Assembly: GCA_001730015.1 (NCBI GenBank)
Contig: MDLA01000192.1
Coordinates: 62,001-126,000, forward strand
DNA: 64,000 nt
Direction: 5' to 3'
Origin: Chromatiales bacterium (ex Bugula neritina AB1)
GTDB lineage: Bacteria; Pseudomonadota; Gammaproteobacteria; Granulosicoccales; Granulosicoccaceae
Part shown: piece after piece, positions 1 to 7,818 of the stretch
Position numbering within the stretch: the stretch's first letter is position 1
How the letters are laid out: every line of letters starts with the position of its first letter
Notes under the pieces: model-generated
The model's database searches: none
Seen by the model: the letters and a program-made list of their open reading frames with translations, nothing else
Told to the model about the DNA's origin: nothing
Translations under genes and position numbers: made by a program

Positions 1-62
1 TTCTACTTTTTACTGCCCGAGCTGCCAAAAGTGATTTGTATCTATTCTAGTAACCTATAAAC

Positions 63-320
63 TCAGACCTTATTAATAGCAATTATCCGATGGTATTTTT
101 CCATCAGCTGCTCATGAGTTTCAACGTACTGCGGATCAAAAGGAATGCACTCGACCGGACAGACCTCGACACACTGCGATGTTTCAAAATGCCCGACACA
201 CTCTGTACACAGAGCCGGATTGATTTCATAAATCTCGATACCCTGGGTAATCGCACCGTTAGGGCACTCAGGCTCACAGACATCGCAGTTTATACATTCA
301 TCGGTGATAATCAGCGCCAC
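63..320 (-). CDS. yfhL: YfhL-family 2[4Fe-4S] ferredoxin
   Basis: A small soluble electron carrier of 85 residues. Seen: a first cluster motif CxxCxxCxxxCP at Cys9/12/15/19, and a second, expanded motif at Cys38/41/50/54 in which eight residues separate the second and third cysteines. That expansion is typical of the YfhL/Fdx branch rather than of clostridial ferredoxins. The acidic, cysteine-rich N-terminal half is followed by a short helical tail. It lies downstream of coaD on the same strand with a gap of about 54 bases, so the two are probably co-transcribed; coaD next to a YfhL-type ferredoxin is common in gammaproteobacteria. Its redox partner cannot be told from the sequence. Confidence 0.93.
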   Translation of the reverse strand: MALIITDECINCDVCEPECPNGAITQGIEIYEINPALCTECVGHFETSQCVEVCPVECIPFDPQYVETHEQLMEKYHRIIAINKV

Positions 321-374
321 AGTGCGTACTCAACACCTGTGATTGACCCAGACCCAGCCCCAGCCACAACACAA

Positions 375-863
375 TTAGACATCACGAGCCCTGGTTTCTC
401 TAAGTGCCAGTTCCACCGCGGGATTGACAAAACGCGATACATCGCCACCGAGCTTTGCTATTTCCCGCACAATACTTGACGACACAAAGGTGTACTGGCT
501 GGCCGCTGCTACAAAGACCGTTTCTATTTCCGGATTAAGCTGCCGGTTCAGATTCGCGAGCTGAACTTCATATTCAAAATCAGATACCGCCCTCAACCCC
601 CGCACAATAACCGTAGCATCAATCTCGGACGCTACGTCAACCAACAAGCCACAGAACGATTGCACCCTGATATTGGAAAGATCGGCCAGCGCATCCGCAA
701 CAAAACCACTGCGCGTTTCCAGATCAAAGTGCGGCTGCTTACCCGGGCTTTCCGCCACCGCAATAACGACGTTGTCGAACATTCTCGATGCCCGTGTCGC
801 GACATCTATATGACCAAGCGTAACGGGGTCAAACGTTCCGGGGTATATCGCTGTGATGTCCAA
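375..863 (-). CDS. coaD: Phosphopantetheine adenylyltransferase (CoaD)
   Basis: Transfers AMP from ATP to 4'-phosphopantetheine to give dephospho-CoA, the penultimate step of coenzyme A synthesis, in the cytoplasm. Seen: the N-terminal nucleotidyltransferase motif PGTFDPVTLGHID, containing the TxGH signature; a central RGLR segment that belongs to the pantetheine/ATP site; and a C-terminal SSSIVREIA motif equivalent to the ISSTxVR loop. The length of 162 residues is normal for the hexameric bacterial enzyme. It lies between rsmD (upstream, same strand) and the ferredoxin, the conserved rsmD-coaD-fdx order of many proteobacteria. Confidence 0.97.
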   Translation of the reverse strand: MDITAIYPGTFDPVTLGHIDVATRASRMFDNVVIAVAESPGKQPHFDLETRSGFVADALADLSNIRVQSFCGLLVDVASEIDATVIVRGLRAVSDFEYEVQLANLNRQLNPEIETVFVAAASQYTFVSSSIVREIAKLGGDVSRFVNPAVELALRETRARDV

Positions 864-967
864 AATTTATTCCCTGATCGATTTAATTTACAGTGTACCA
901 TCGCTGCTCGCCAGCCATTGCTGTACCACGACCAGCAAACTCATGCCCGCTCAACAGAAACCGGTTT

Positions 968-1555
968 TCAGGATACTCGGGCGTTCTCAATCCGGTATAC
1001 ACTCAAGCGAACCTCACCGGCGACTTTGTTTTTAATCAGGCTCCAGCCAGCTGGCACTGGCAAGCTGTCGCTTCGCGCATCGCTCTCTACAACCACCACC
1101 GCACCGATACCCAGCAGACCACTGTGAGCTAGATTTATTATTGCTTTGTCGTGCAGATTTTCTGCAAATGGCGGATCAATGAAAACAATATTATAAAAAC
1201 CGGAACGCGGCACAGGCAGCGAACCATGTTTCGTCGAATCGAGGCAATGCACCTGCACCTCTTTTACACCAAGTTGCTGTACCGAGTCTCGCAATTGCCG
1301 GCAGACAGTGGCATCCCTTTCCAAAAGAATCACTTCATTCGCACCACGAGAAATCGCTTCAAAGCCGAGTACCCCGCTTCCCGCAAACATATCCAGACAA
1401 CAACTTTCGGGAATCTCTGCCTGCAGCCAGGAGAAAAGTGTTTCGCGCAGCCGATTACCAGTTGGACGCAAGCCAGATGCGTCCCCGAAGTTCACCATAC
1501 GCCCTCGCAGACTACCGGCTATAATCCGAACTTGATTTCTCCTGTTCTTTGCCAT
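968..1555 (-). CDS. rsmD: 16S rRNA (guanine966-N2)-methyltransferase RsmD
   Basis: SAM-dependent methyltransferase acting on G966 of 16S rRNA during 30S assembly. Seen: an RIIAG(S)LRGR start region typical of RsmD, SAM-binding motif I as LDMFAGSGVLGFEA, and the catalytic (D/N)PPF tetrapeptide as FIDPPF. The frame stays open upstream to a GTG at 1588. I place the start at the ATG at 1555 (MAKNRRNQ...) because family members begin just before the RIIAG motif and an AAAGG stretch lies upstream of it. It is the first gene of the minus-strand group with coaD and the ferredoxin, and diverges from ftsY. Confidence 0.95.
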   Translation of the reverse strand: MAKNRRNQVRIIAGSLRGRMVNFGDASGLRPTGNRLRETLFSWLQAEIPESCCLDMFAGSGVLGFEAISRGANEVILLERDATVCRQLRDSVQQLGVKEVQVHCLDSTKHGSLPVPRSGFYNIVFIDPPFAENLHDKAIINLAHSGLLGIGAVVVVESDARSDSLPVPAGWSLIKNKVAGEVRLSVYRIENARVS

Positions 1556-1617
1556 ATTCGGGAATCTACCTTTATTGCACAAGCGCACCGCCAGCGTGAA
1601 TGGACGAATCGGATAAT

Positions 1618-1644
1618 CCTGACAACCAGACTATCAGTGTCAGG
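1618..1644. promoter_or_regulatory. Inverted repeat in the rsmD/ftsY divergent region
   Basis: The 263-base divergent intergenic region between rsmD and ftsY holds a perfect 7-base inverted repeat, CCTGACA (1618-1624) and TGTCAGG (1638-1644), separated by 13 bases. It could be an operator for rsmD, or a stem in its 5' leader. I see no convincing -35/-10 pair that would decide this, and the rest of the region holds no gene I can support. Confidence 0.3.
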
Positions 1645-1851
1645 ACACAGCCTGGGGGCCTGTCCAGGAATGAATGATCTACAGCGGATGCGGTATATTG
1701 GCCAGCTGTTGTGATCGATTGAGCTGAATATGAATTACTATTCGCCTAAATCGATCGCACTATCTGACTCAAAATATCACATCCTCGTTACGACACTCAT
1801 TCTCGGACAAGCTCCAGACTCACTGACATCAATCCCTAACCAGAAAACCTA

Positions 1852-2907
1852 ATGGGTATATTCAGCTTTTTCAAAAAAAAACTCGGCACTGCAGAGCAAC
1901 CGTCGAGTGAAACCCCCGGGCAGGCCACTGAGGCCGATTCTCCCGCAGTGGTCGCCACACCGGACCCGGAAGAGCCGGTTCAACACCTCGACAACCGGCT
2001 GGAAAAATCCCGCAAACGATTTGCCTCCGGCATCCTGGATTTTATCAGCGGACGTCGCCAGGTGGACGAAGATTTACTGGAAGAACTTGAGTCCCAGCTA
2101 ATCATGAGTGATATCGGTGTACCGACTGCCAGCCGCATCATCAGCGCCGTCAGAGATACAGCAAAGCAATCAAATGACAACACCCTGAGACAACAACTAC
2201 GCGAACAGCTCATCGATATTCTTCGCCCATGCGAAGTTCCGCTGGAAATACCCGATAGATCAAAACCCTATGTACTGCTTGTGGTCGGCGTTAACGGTGC
2301 CGGCAAAACCACAACGATCGGGAAAATAGCCAGGCAACTGCAAAACGGCGGTAAATCAGTAATGCTTGCAGCCGGCGATACCTTCCGCGCTGCTGCGGTA
2401 GAACAACTGCAAACCTGGGGAGAACGAAACAACATACCGGTAATTGCGCAAGAGTCGGGGGCTGATTCAGCATCGGTAATCTTCGATGGTCTGCAATCTG
2501 CCACTGCACGCGGAATCGACGTACTAATCGCAGACACAGCAGGTCGGCTGCACACCCAGTCGGGCCTGATGGACGAACTCGCAAAAGTCTCGCGCGTAAT
2601 TAAAAAAATCGACCCTGAAGCACCGCATGAAACCCTACTAGTGCTCGATGGAACAACAGGTCAAAACGGCCTGAGTCAGGCACGTGAGTTCGGTGATTCA
2701 GTTGGTGTCAGCGGGCTTGCCATCACCAAACTCGATGGCACTGCCAAGGGGGGCATGGTTTTCACCCTGGCCGATGAACTCAAACTACCAATTCGCTTTA
2801 TCGGAGTTGGCGAAGGAATTTACGATCTTCGCGTTTTCGAGGCAGAGGATTTTGTCGACGCGCTGCTCGGAGACACCACACCTGACGGCTCTCCAATTGC
2901 TGCCTGA
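1852..2907 (+). CDS. ftsY: Signal recognition particle receptor FtsY
   Basis: SRP-receptor GTPase that docks the SRP-ribosome complex at the inner membrane for co-translational insertion. Seen: a short acidic/proline-rich A domain (about 1-45), an N domain (about 50-130) and a full G domain: G1 GVNGAGKTTT (146-155), DTFRAAA (176-182), G3 DTAGRL (228-233), G4 TKLDG (292-296) and the closing RFIGVGE segment. The first residues, MGIFSFFKKK, form the amphipathic, basic membrane-targeting start. The A domain is much shorter than in E. coli, which is normal outside enterics. It heads the classic ftsY-ftsE-ftsX-rpoH locus, with 154 bases before the next gene. Confidence 0.98.
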   Translation: MGIFSFFKKKLGTAEQPSSETPGQATEADSPAVVATPDPEEPVQHLDNRLEKSRKRFASGILDFISGRRQVDEDLLEELESQLIMSDIGVPTASRIISAVRDTAKQSNDNTLRQQLREQLIDILRPCEVPLEIPDRSKPYVLLVVGVNGAGKTTTIGKIARQLQNGGKSVMLAAGDTFRAAAVEQLQTWGERNNIPVIAQESGADSASVIFDGLQSATARGIDVLIADTAGRLHTQSGLMDELAKVSRVIKKIDPEAPHETLLVLDGTTGQNGLSQAREFGDSVGVSGLAITKLDGTAKGGMVFTLADELKLPIRFIGVGEGIYDLRVFEAEDFVDALLGDTTPDGSPIAA

Positions 2908-2928
2908 TCCGGGAAGCCTCGGATTTTT
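2907..2928 (+). terminator. Weak terminator-like hairpin after ftsY
   Basis: A 5-base stem (ATCCG at 2907-2911 and CGGAT at 2920-2924) with an 8-base loop is followed by a run of T, right after the ftsY stop. The stem is short, so it may only attenuate read-through into the ftsE-like gene. Confidence 0.35.
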
Positions 2929-3061
2929 ACTGGCAATTTGTTGAATCTCCTACTTTAATTAAACGACGTAATCCGGTTTCGAGGTGTTGTGCTGCAAAGT
3001 ACATTGAACAGTTTTCGCAACCATCATCTGTCACGCATCGCCCGGCGCAACTTTAAAACCC

Positions 3062-3739
3062 ATGATCCACTTCAGCGGTGTAACTAAAATCAGGCAGAAC
3101 CGGGCACTTTTAGCCAACCTCAATCTATTCCTGCCGAGAGCCTCCTACACCTGGATAAAGGCAGATGCCGACACTGCCATTGCGCTGCAGCGATTGACAA
3201 TGGCTTACGATAAACCTGATTCCGGCACATTGACCGTAGACGGGGTCAGTATCACCGATATTCCCGCCACACGAATTCCGTTTTTACGCCGCCGGATTGG
3301 TCTGGTCGAGAGTCATCCGGTGCTGTTCGAGAATCGCACGGTTAAACAAAATATCGAACTGCCACTGCAGGTAGCAGAGTTCAATACACAAGCGATTACT
3401 GATCGCATCGAAGAAACACTGGACTGCTCAGGGCTTTCCGCCATCGCAGATATTCAGGTGCAAAATCTGGACGAGTCAAACCGGAGACTGGTTGCGTGTG
3501 CCAGAGCTACCGTGCATCGCCCGGCTATTGTACTGGTACACGAAGCAGTCAGAACAGACAACTCTGCGCAGACTGCCGAGGAAGCTCTGCTGACAACAGC
3601 ACACCAGCATGCGAGCTCAATTATCAAATTCGGTGAACACCAGCCGCTCGCGTTACCGTCAACGAAGTCCTTGTCTTTAACGATCACGCAAGGCCAACTG
3701 GATAACTATGGAACAAGTGCTGCAGCCCATACCTACTGA
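3062..3739 (+). CDS. ftsE: FtsE-like protein that has lost its ATPase motifs
   Basis: By position (between ftsY and ftsX) and by alignable segments this is FtsE, the ABC ATPase that with FtsX controls septal peptidoglycan hydrolases. Recognisable segments are the start MIHFSGVTK, the block IPFLRRRIGLV (72-82), the NRTVKQNIELPL region (91-102) and ARATVHRPAIVLV (147-159). The catalytic motifs are gone. The Walker A position (about 33-41) reads KADADTAIA with no GKS/T. The Q-loop glutamine is absent near 83-86. The LSGGEQQR signature is replaced by LDESNRRL (136-143). Walker B aspartate is His160 (VLVHE), leaving only Glu161, and the H-loop ATHD has no counterpart. The 225 residues are normal length, with no stop or frameshift, and the end overlaps ftsX by 32 bases. 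It is therefore a maintained gene, probably a pseudo-ATPase. A sequencing error cannot explain substitutions spread over every motif. Confidence 0.85.
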   Translation: MIHFSGVTKIRQNRALLANLNLFLPRASYTWIKADADTAIALQRLTMAYDKPDSGTLTVDGVSITDIPATRIPFLRRRIGLVESHPVLFENRTVKQNIELPLQVAEFNTQAITDRIEETLDCSGLSAIADIQVQNLDESNRRLVACARATVHRPAIVLVHEAVRTDNSAQTAEEALLTTAHQHASSIIKFGEHQPLALPSTKSLSLTITQGQLDNYGTSAAAHTY

Positions 3740-4658
3740 CGAAGTCAGCCCGCCTCAGCAACAGCGAGGCCGCGTCAATAATATTTTAAAGATTAATCTC
3801 TATCGGGAGTTTGCGGCGATATCCAGCCTGCCTCGATTGGGGCACCTTACACGCTTACTGCTGCTTTCACTATTATTGGTTTTTCCAGCACTGATCATCC
3901 ATACGGCCAGTGCTCTGTCGAATGCGAGCGCCAACCTGAGTGAATCACGGGTAATAAGTGCTTTCCTCTCGCCGTCCCTTTCAGCCGGCGCTATCGATAA
4001 CTTATCTAAGTCATTACTTGCGCAAAACGGAATTAACTCTATTGAGCTTGTATCAGAAACAACGGCGTTGCCCATACCTGACAACACAGCCAGCATCAGC
4101 GCTGGTGAGAAAAATGCCAATGACAAAATAATACTGCTGGAGCTGACACCGTCCAAATCATTGGGAGTCACCGGCCTCGTAGCGCTTGCCACACAAATAG
4201 AATTACAAAATGGCGTGGAATTTGTCATGGTTGACTTTGCCCAAGTGGAAAAGCAACTAAGCGCCGCCGTTACCGCAGAAAAACTGGCACTGATTGCCAG
4301 TGTTCTCGGGCTACTACTTGCCAGCGCAATCGTTACCGTTATTACACTTCGAGATCTGACACACCACACGCAGCACCTTCAAATCATGAGACAACTCGGC
4401 GCAACCGAATCCACAACACGCCGACCTTTTCTTCTTCGGGCGGCCATTCTCGGCATTATCGCTGGAACCATCGGCTTGATTGGCGCTTCGCTACTAATAC
4501 AGGCTCTACCCTTTTTGATTAATGTTACAAGTATATATGAAGTTGTTTCATCAACCATGTTTACAGGCTTGCAGTCGATTTTCCTTCTGGTTGCACTGAC
4601 AGTGTGCTCTTTAACCATATTTTTTACAAAATATTTCAAATACAAATCAGTAAGTTAA
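3708..4658 (+). CDS. ftsX: Cell division protein FtsX (divergent)
   Basis: Polytopic inner-membrane partner of FtsE that passes conformational signals to periplasmic amidase activators (EnvC/NlpD type). Seen: a cytoplasmic N terminus of about 45 residues, TM1 near 46-68 (RLLLLSLLLVFPALII), a periplasmic domain of about 120 residues, TM2 near 192-214, the cytoplasmic coupling segment LQIMRQLGATES followed by RRPFLLRAA, which is the most conserved FtsX feature, and two further TMs. The length of 316 is typical. The start overlaps the end of the ftsE-like gene by 32 bases, so the two are translationally coupled. Sequence around TM1 is less conserved than in most FtsX, consistent with co-evolution with the degenerate FtsE. 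Confidence 0.9.
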   Translation: MEQVLQPIPTDEVSPPQQQRGRVNNILKINLYREFAAISSLPRLGHLTRLLLLSLLLVFPALIIHTASALSNASANLSESRVISAFLSPSLSAGAIDNLSKSLLAQNGINSIELVSETTALPIPDNTASISAGEKNANDKIILLELTPSKSLGVTGLVALATQIELQNGVEFVMVDFAQVEKQLSAAVTAEKLALIASVLGLLLASAIVTVITLRDLTHHTQHLQIMRQLGATESTTRRPFLLRAAILGIIAGTIGLIGASLLIQALPFLINVTSIYEVVSSTMFTGLQSIFLLVALTVCSLTIFFTKYFKYKSVS

Positions 4659-4780
4659 AGCAATATTTGTCAATATAAACTAAAATAAATGAATCAAATT
4701 GGACCAACGTGTGCCCAATAGACAGGGGAGCTCAGTATTTTTGCTTCAATGCCGCAACAATCAGGGAACTTTACAGATTG

Positions 4781-4807
4781 TTAGCACTCTTACCCTGTGA
4801 GTGCTAA
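4781..4807 (+). promoter_or_regulatory. CIRCE operator (HrcA binding site) upstream of rpoH
   Basis: A perfect match to the CIRCE consensus: TTAGCACTC (4781-4789), a 9-base spacer (4790-4798) and GAGTGCTAA (4799-4807). Both the 9-base arms and the N9 spacing are those of the HrcA operator. It lies 34 bases before the rpoH ATG. A possible -10 hexamer, TAAAAT (4805-4810), overlaps its right arm, with TTAGCA (4781-4786) as -35 at 18 bases, so bound HrcA would cover the promoter. Established: HrcA represses groE/dnaK operons through this element. Inferred: here it also controls the heat-shock sigma factor. Confidence 0.93.
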
Positions 4808-4841
4808 AATAACCGTTAACAGGTTAAAAGGAGATTGGTAA

Positions 4842-5729
4842 ATGGCCAATGCAATGGTAAAAACTTCAACAATGGCGTTGCCTGCTGTCAGCGATGACCT
4901 AAACGGTTACCTGGCCAAAATATCTGCCTTCCCGGTATTGACTGCCGAGCAGGAGCAAAAGCTGGCCATTAGTTATCGCGACAACGAAGATCTGGATTCA
5001 GCAGGTCAAATGGTTATGTCACAACTGCGGTTTGTTGTTCATCTTGCCCGCAGCTATACCGGATACGGCTTGCCTCTCGCTGACTTGGTTCAGGAAGGTA
5101 ATATCGGATTAATGAAAGCGGTTAAACGTTTTGACCCGGATGTCGGCGTTCGCTTGATTTCATTCGCTGTACACTGGATACGAGCCGAGATTCACGAGTA
5201 CGTGATCCGCAACTGGCGCATCGTAAAGGTCGCTACTACCAAAGCTCAACGCAAACTGTTTTTCAAATTGCGTAGTTCTAAAAAAGGCTTAGGCTGGTTT
5301 TCGGCTGATGAAGCAGCAGCTGTAGCGCATGATCTCGGTGTAACCCAGGAACAGGTCTACGAGATGGAATCGCGTCTGACCGGTGGTGACACATCGTTTG
5401 ATGCAACAACAGTCGACGACGGCTCTGAAAAGCGGGCGTTGCGTCCGGCAGAGTATCTATTTCAGGCTGAATCAGATCCGGCAATTACAGCTGAAGCCAG
5501 CGACTATGCCGATGTTCAATCGGTATCACTCGCTTCAGGCATGCAGGATCTGGACGAACGCAGCCGGGATATTCTGCAACGGCGCTGGCTGGAAGACGGC
5601 AGTAAAAGTACCTTGCAGGAGCTTGCTGATGAGTACAACGTATCGGCTGAGCGCATCAGGCAGATCGAGAAGGCAGCCATGAAAAAGCTGAAGTCTCATA
5701 TGCTAGCCGAGCAAGACGACAGCCAGTAA
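4842..5729 (+). CDS. rpoH: RNA polymerase heat-shock sigma factor RpoH (sigma-32)
   Basis: Directs RNA polymerase to heat-shock promoters. Seen: region 2 with DLVQEGNIGLMKAVKRFDP (81-99) and FAVHWIRAEIHEYVIRNWR (108-126); the RpoH-specific box QRKLFFKLR (136-144), which separates it from RpoD and RpoS; region 3; and region 4.2 with the C-terminal SAERIRQIEKAAMKKL helix-turn-helix. The 295 residues are slightly longer than in E. coli, with a short extra N terminus. The ribosome binding site AAAAGGAG (4826-4833) is well placed for the ATG at 4842. It follows ftsX after 183 bases containing a perfect CIRCE element, so it is probably transcribed separately and repressed by HrcA. Confidence 0.98.
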   Translation: MANAMVKTSTMALPAVSDDLNGYLAKISAFPVLTAEQEQKLAISYRDNEDLDSAGQMVMSQLRFVVHLARSYTGYGLPLADLVQEGNIGLMKAVKRFDPDVGVRLISFAVHWIRAEIHEYVIRNWRIVKVATTKAQRKLFFKLRSSKKGLGWFSADEAAAVAHDLGVTQEQVYEMESRLTGGDTSFDATTVDDGSEKRALRPAEYLFQAESDPAITAEASDYADVQSVSLASGMQDLDERSRDILQRRWLEDGSKSTLQELADEYNVSAERIRQIEKAAMKKLKSHMLAEQDDSQ

Positions 5730-5748
5730 CAGCACACTAGCCTCAGTT

Positions 5749-5771
5749 GCCGCTGCGAATAACGCGGCGGC
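5749..5771. other. GC-rich hairpin between convergent genes
   Basis: Nine-base stem GCCGCTGCG (5749-5757) and CGCGGCGGC (5763-5771), with one G·U pair and a 5-base AATAA loop, between the converging 3' ends of rpoH and the secreted protein gene. There is no adjacent T-run, so it is a 3'-end stabilising stem or a weak terminator rather than a textbook intrinsic one. Confidence 0.45.
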
Positions 5772-5787
5772 TACTTCATACCAGCTG

Positions 5788-6732
5788 CTATTTCAGACTA
5801 TTTTGTACGTCACGCAACAGGACTGATCCGTCATCGAGCGGAACCCATGAATCTGAACTCGATTCAGCTGAAGTACGTTGCATCATACCTGCTACATCGC
5901 TCGTATCTTCAGGGGGAAAAATCTCCAGCGACACCTCTTCAGACAACTGCTCACTACCCAGACTTTGAGTGAGATCAACCACCTCACCCGGCAATTCTTC
6001 CAGCGCGCTGTCCTGGGAAGTGTTTTCTGAGACATGTGTTATTGCAACAGAAGGCACTCTATTCAGCACCGGTCGATTAACGATCGGCTGACCACTTTTC
6101 GCAGCGTCTGCAGCATCTATAACACCGCGGATGTCTTGCAGTGTAACCCGGTCAGGATCATCCATTAATTCTCGAACCAATGCCTGGAAGTCATCGATAG
6201 ACACACCCTTAGCCGCCGGCTCGTCATACTTTATGTCATACAGTTTGGAATGCTTATCCTGCGTCGGATCGGTGATATCTATAAACTCAATATCAGTCCA
6301 GCGCGGGGCAAAAGCATAGGCACCGGCATAAGCTATTTTGGCTTTATCTTCATCTGCACCTTCTGTCCGCAGCCCTTTGTAAAAAGTCAGCTGAACGTCT
6401 TGCCAATGGCGTTCTTTACTGTCGGTATAATGGCTGTGTACGGCACGGGTCTTCGGGTAGTTTCCGGATGGATCCAGACCTGAGTACTGCCATACGAATG
6501 CCGGAATACTCTGGCCTGTGACGCTATTTTTCGGCGCGATCCACTGGCGTCCGCTGTCGGACGTAAAAAACAGATCACAGCGAAGCTGCGTACCGTTCGC
6601 TTTAAACAAACGTGTCTCTGCAACTGCCGTTGAATAGGTTCCAAACGAACCAGACTCACCAGCTGCAGACACCTGAATCCCCCCCATGACGATCGCCACG
6701 GTCACAGGCGCGCAGAAATTAATTCTCTTCAT
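5788..6732 (-). CDS. Secreted protein of unknown function
   Basis: I do not recognise this 314-residue protein. Seen: a Sec signal peptide (MKRINFCAPV..., hydrophobic to about residue 20, with a likely cut after VSA); a globular part with aromatic-rich segments (TQLRCDLFFTS near 49-59, FVWQYSGLD near 79-87, HWQDVQLTFYKG near 110-121); a PRWTDIEFIDI strand; a helical EF-like segment (VSIDDFQALVRELMDD) near 184-199; and an acidic, serine-rich, low-complexity tail from about 225 to the end. It probably acts in the periplasm or outside the cell. It sits alone between rpoH (convergent) and the oxidase cluster, with 128 bases separating it from cyoE, so context does not suggest a role. Confidence 0.8.
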   Translation of the reverse strand: MKRINFCAPVTVAIVMGGIQVSAAGESGSFGTYSTAVAETRLFKANGTQLRCDLFFTSDSGRQWIAPKNSVTGQSIPAFVWQYSGLDPSGNYPKTRAVHSHYTDSKERHWQDVQLTFYKGLRTEGADEDKAKIAYAGAYAFAPRWTDIEFIDITDPTQDKHSKLYDIKYDEPAAKGVSIDDFQALVRELMDDPDRVTLQDIRGVIDAADAAKSGQPIVNRPVLNRVPSVAITHVSENTSQDSALEELPGEVVDLTQSLGSEQLSEEVSLEIFPPEDTSDVAGMMQRTSAESSSDSWVPLDDGSVLLRDVQNSLK

Positions 6733-6860
6733 TTTAATCCCGGGAAAAAAATAAATTCACGATAAAGAAACCGAGAGACACGGTAACTTTTTCGTCATTA
6801 TGGGATCAAGTTATCAAAATCGGACGGTAATAACTGTGAAGGAATCGTGGGTAATCGACG

Positions 6861-7814
6861 CTAGGAGAAGAAAACCGGAATGTAATGATCAATAAGCAGT
6901 GCTGCGAATATACCCATCAGATACTGGATTGACACTACAAACATGCGCATCGGTTGCCGCTTATTCTGCGGGTTTTGTATTCGGATAGCGTGCAGCATAA
7001 ACCAGCCACCAAAAACAACCGCCGCCACCAGGTACACTAGCCCACTCATGTGGATGAGATACGGCACTACAGTAACCAGAACTAACAGGATGGTGTAGAG
7101 CAATATCTGCAGCCGCGTATATTTGTTCCCGTGCGTGACAGGCAGCATGGGAATATTCACCTTTGCGTAGTCATCCTTGCGGTGAATCGCGAGCGCCCAG
7201 AAATGGGGCGGTGTCCAAATAAATACAATCAGAAAGAGCAGTAGTGACTCTGCTGTCACCTGACCCGTGATAGCCGCCCAGCCCAGTACTGGTGGCATTG
7301 CTCCGGCAACGCCGCCAATAACGATATTCTGTGGCGTCGCACGCTTTAGGTACATTGTGTAAATACACGCATAACCAATGAGCGACAAAAAGGTTAAAAC
7401 AGCCGTTAGCGTATTAACAAACAGCACCAGTAGCAGCATCGCCAGCACGCCTATCCCACACGCAAACCACAAGCACTCGGTTGTGCTGAGATTTCCCTTT
7501 GGCAAAGGCCGGTTACGGGTGCGATGCATTTGTGCATCTGCGCGCTGATCAACCACATGATTAATCGCTGCCGCCGACGCCGCTGCCAGCCCGATACCGA
7601 GTATTCCGAAAACCGTTTCCTGCAGCGGCAACATACCAGGCACCGACAGCACCATGCCGGCTATCGCTGTAAAAACCAGCAATAGCACCACCTTAGGTTT
7701 AGTCAGCTCCAGATAGTCACGCAGCTTCGCGGTATCTGCACTCAGTGCCACTGAGTTTGGTAAAACACTCGGGTCATTTCCTGGTTGTGTAGTCAATTTA
7801 TTAATCCTGATCAA
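6861..7814 (-). CDS. cyoE: Protoheme IX farnesyltransferase (heme O synthase)
   Basis: Inner-membrane UbiA-family prenyltransferase that converts heme B to heme O for haem-copper oxidases. Seen: the first Asp-rich motif within NHVVDQRADAQMHRTRNRPL (around 85-105), a second polar loop DDYAKVNIPMLP (about 214-225) with the conserved KVNIPMLP-type motif, and eight or nine hydrophobic segments. Length 317 is typical for CtaB/CyoE. The annotated start is TTG at 7814, four bases after the stop of the SCO-like gene. The N terminus before LRDYLELTKPK is variable in the family, so a later start is possible. It is the last gene of the oxidase cluster. Confidence 0.96.
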   Translation of the reverse strand: MIRINKLTTQPGNDPSVLPNSVALSADTAKLRDYLELTKPKVVLLLVFTAIAGMVLSVPGMLPLQETVFGILGIGLAAASAAAINHVVDQRADAQMHRTRNRPLPKGNLSTTECLWFACGIGVLAMLLLVLFVNTLTAVLTFLSLIGYACIYTMYLKRATPQNIVIGGVAGAMPPVLGWAAITGQVTAESLLLFLIVFIWTPPHFWALAIHRKDDYAKVNIPMLPVTHGNKYTRLQILLYTILLVLVTVVPYLIHMSGLVYLVAAVVFGGWFMLHAIRIQNPQNKRQPMRMFVVSIQYLMGIFAALLIDHYIPVFFS

Positions 7815-7818
7815 ACTG

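Noticed and set aside
90..479. 129-residue frame on the plus strand over the ferredoxin and coaD 3' ends
   Set aside because: It is antisense to two well-supported genes and has no recognisable domain.
660..1127. 155-residue plus-strand frame over coaD/rsmD
   Set aside because: Antisense to conserved coding sequence, with composition typical of a shadow frame.
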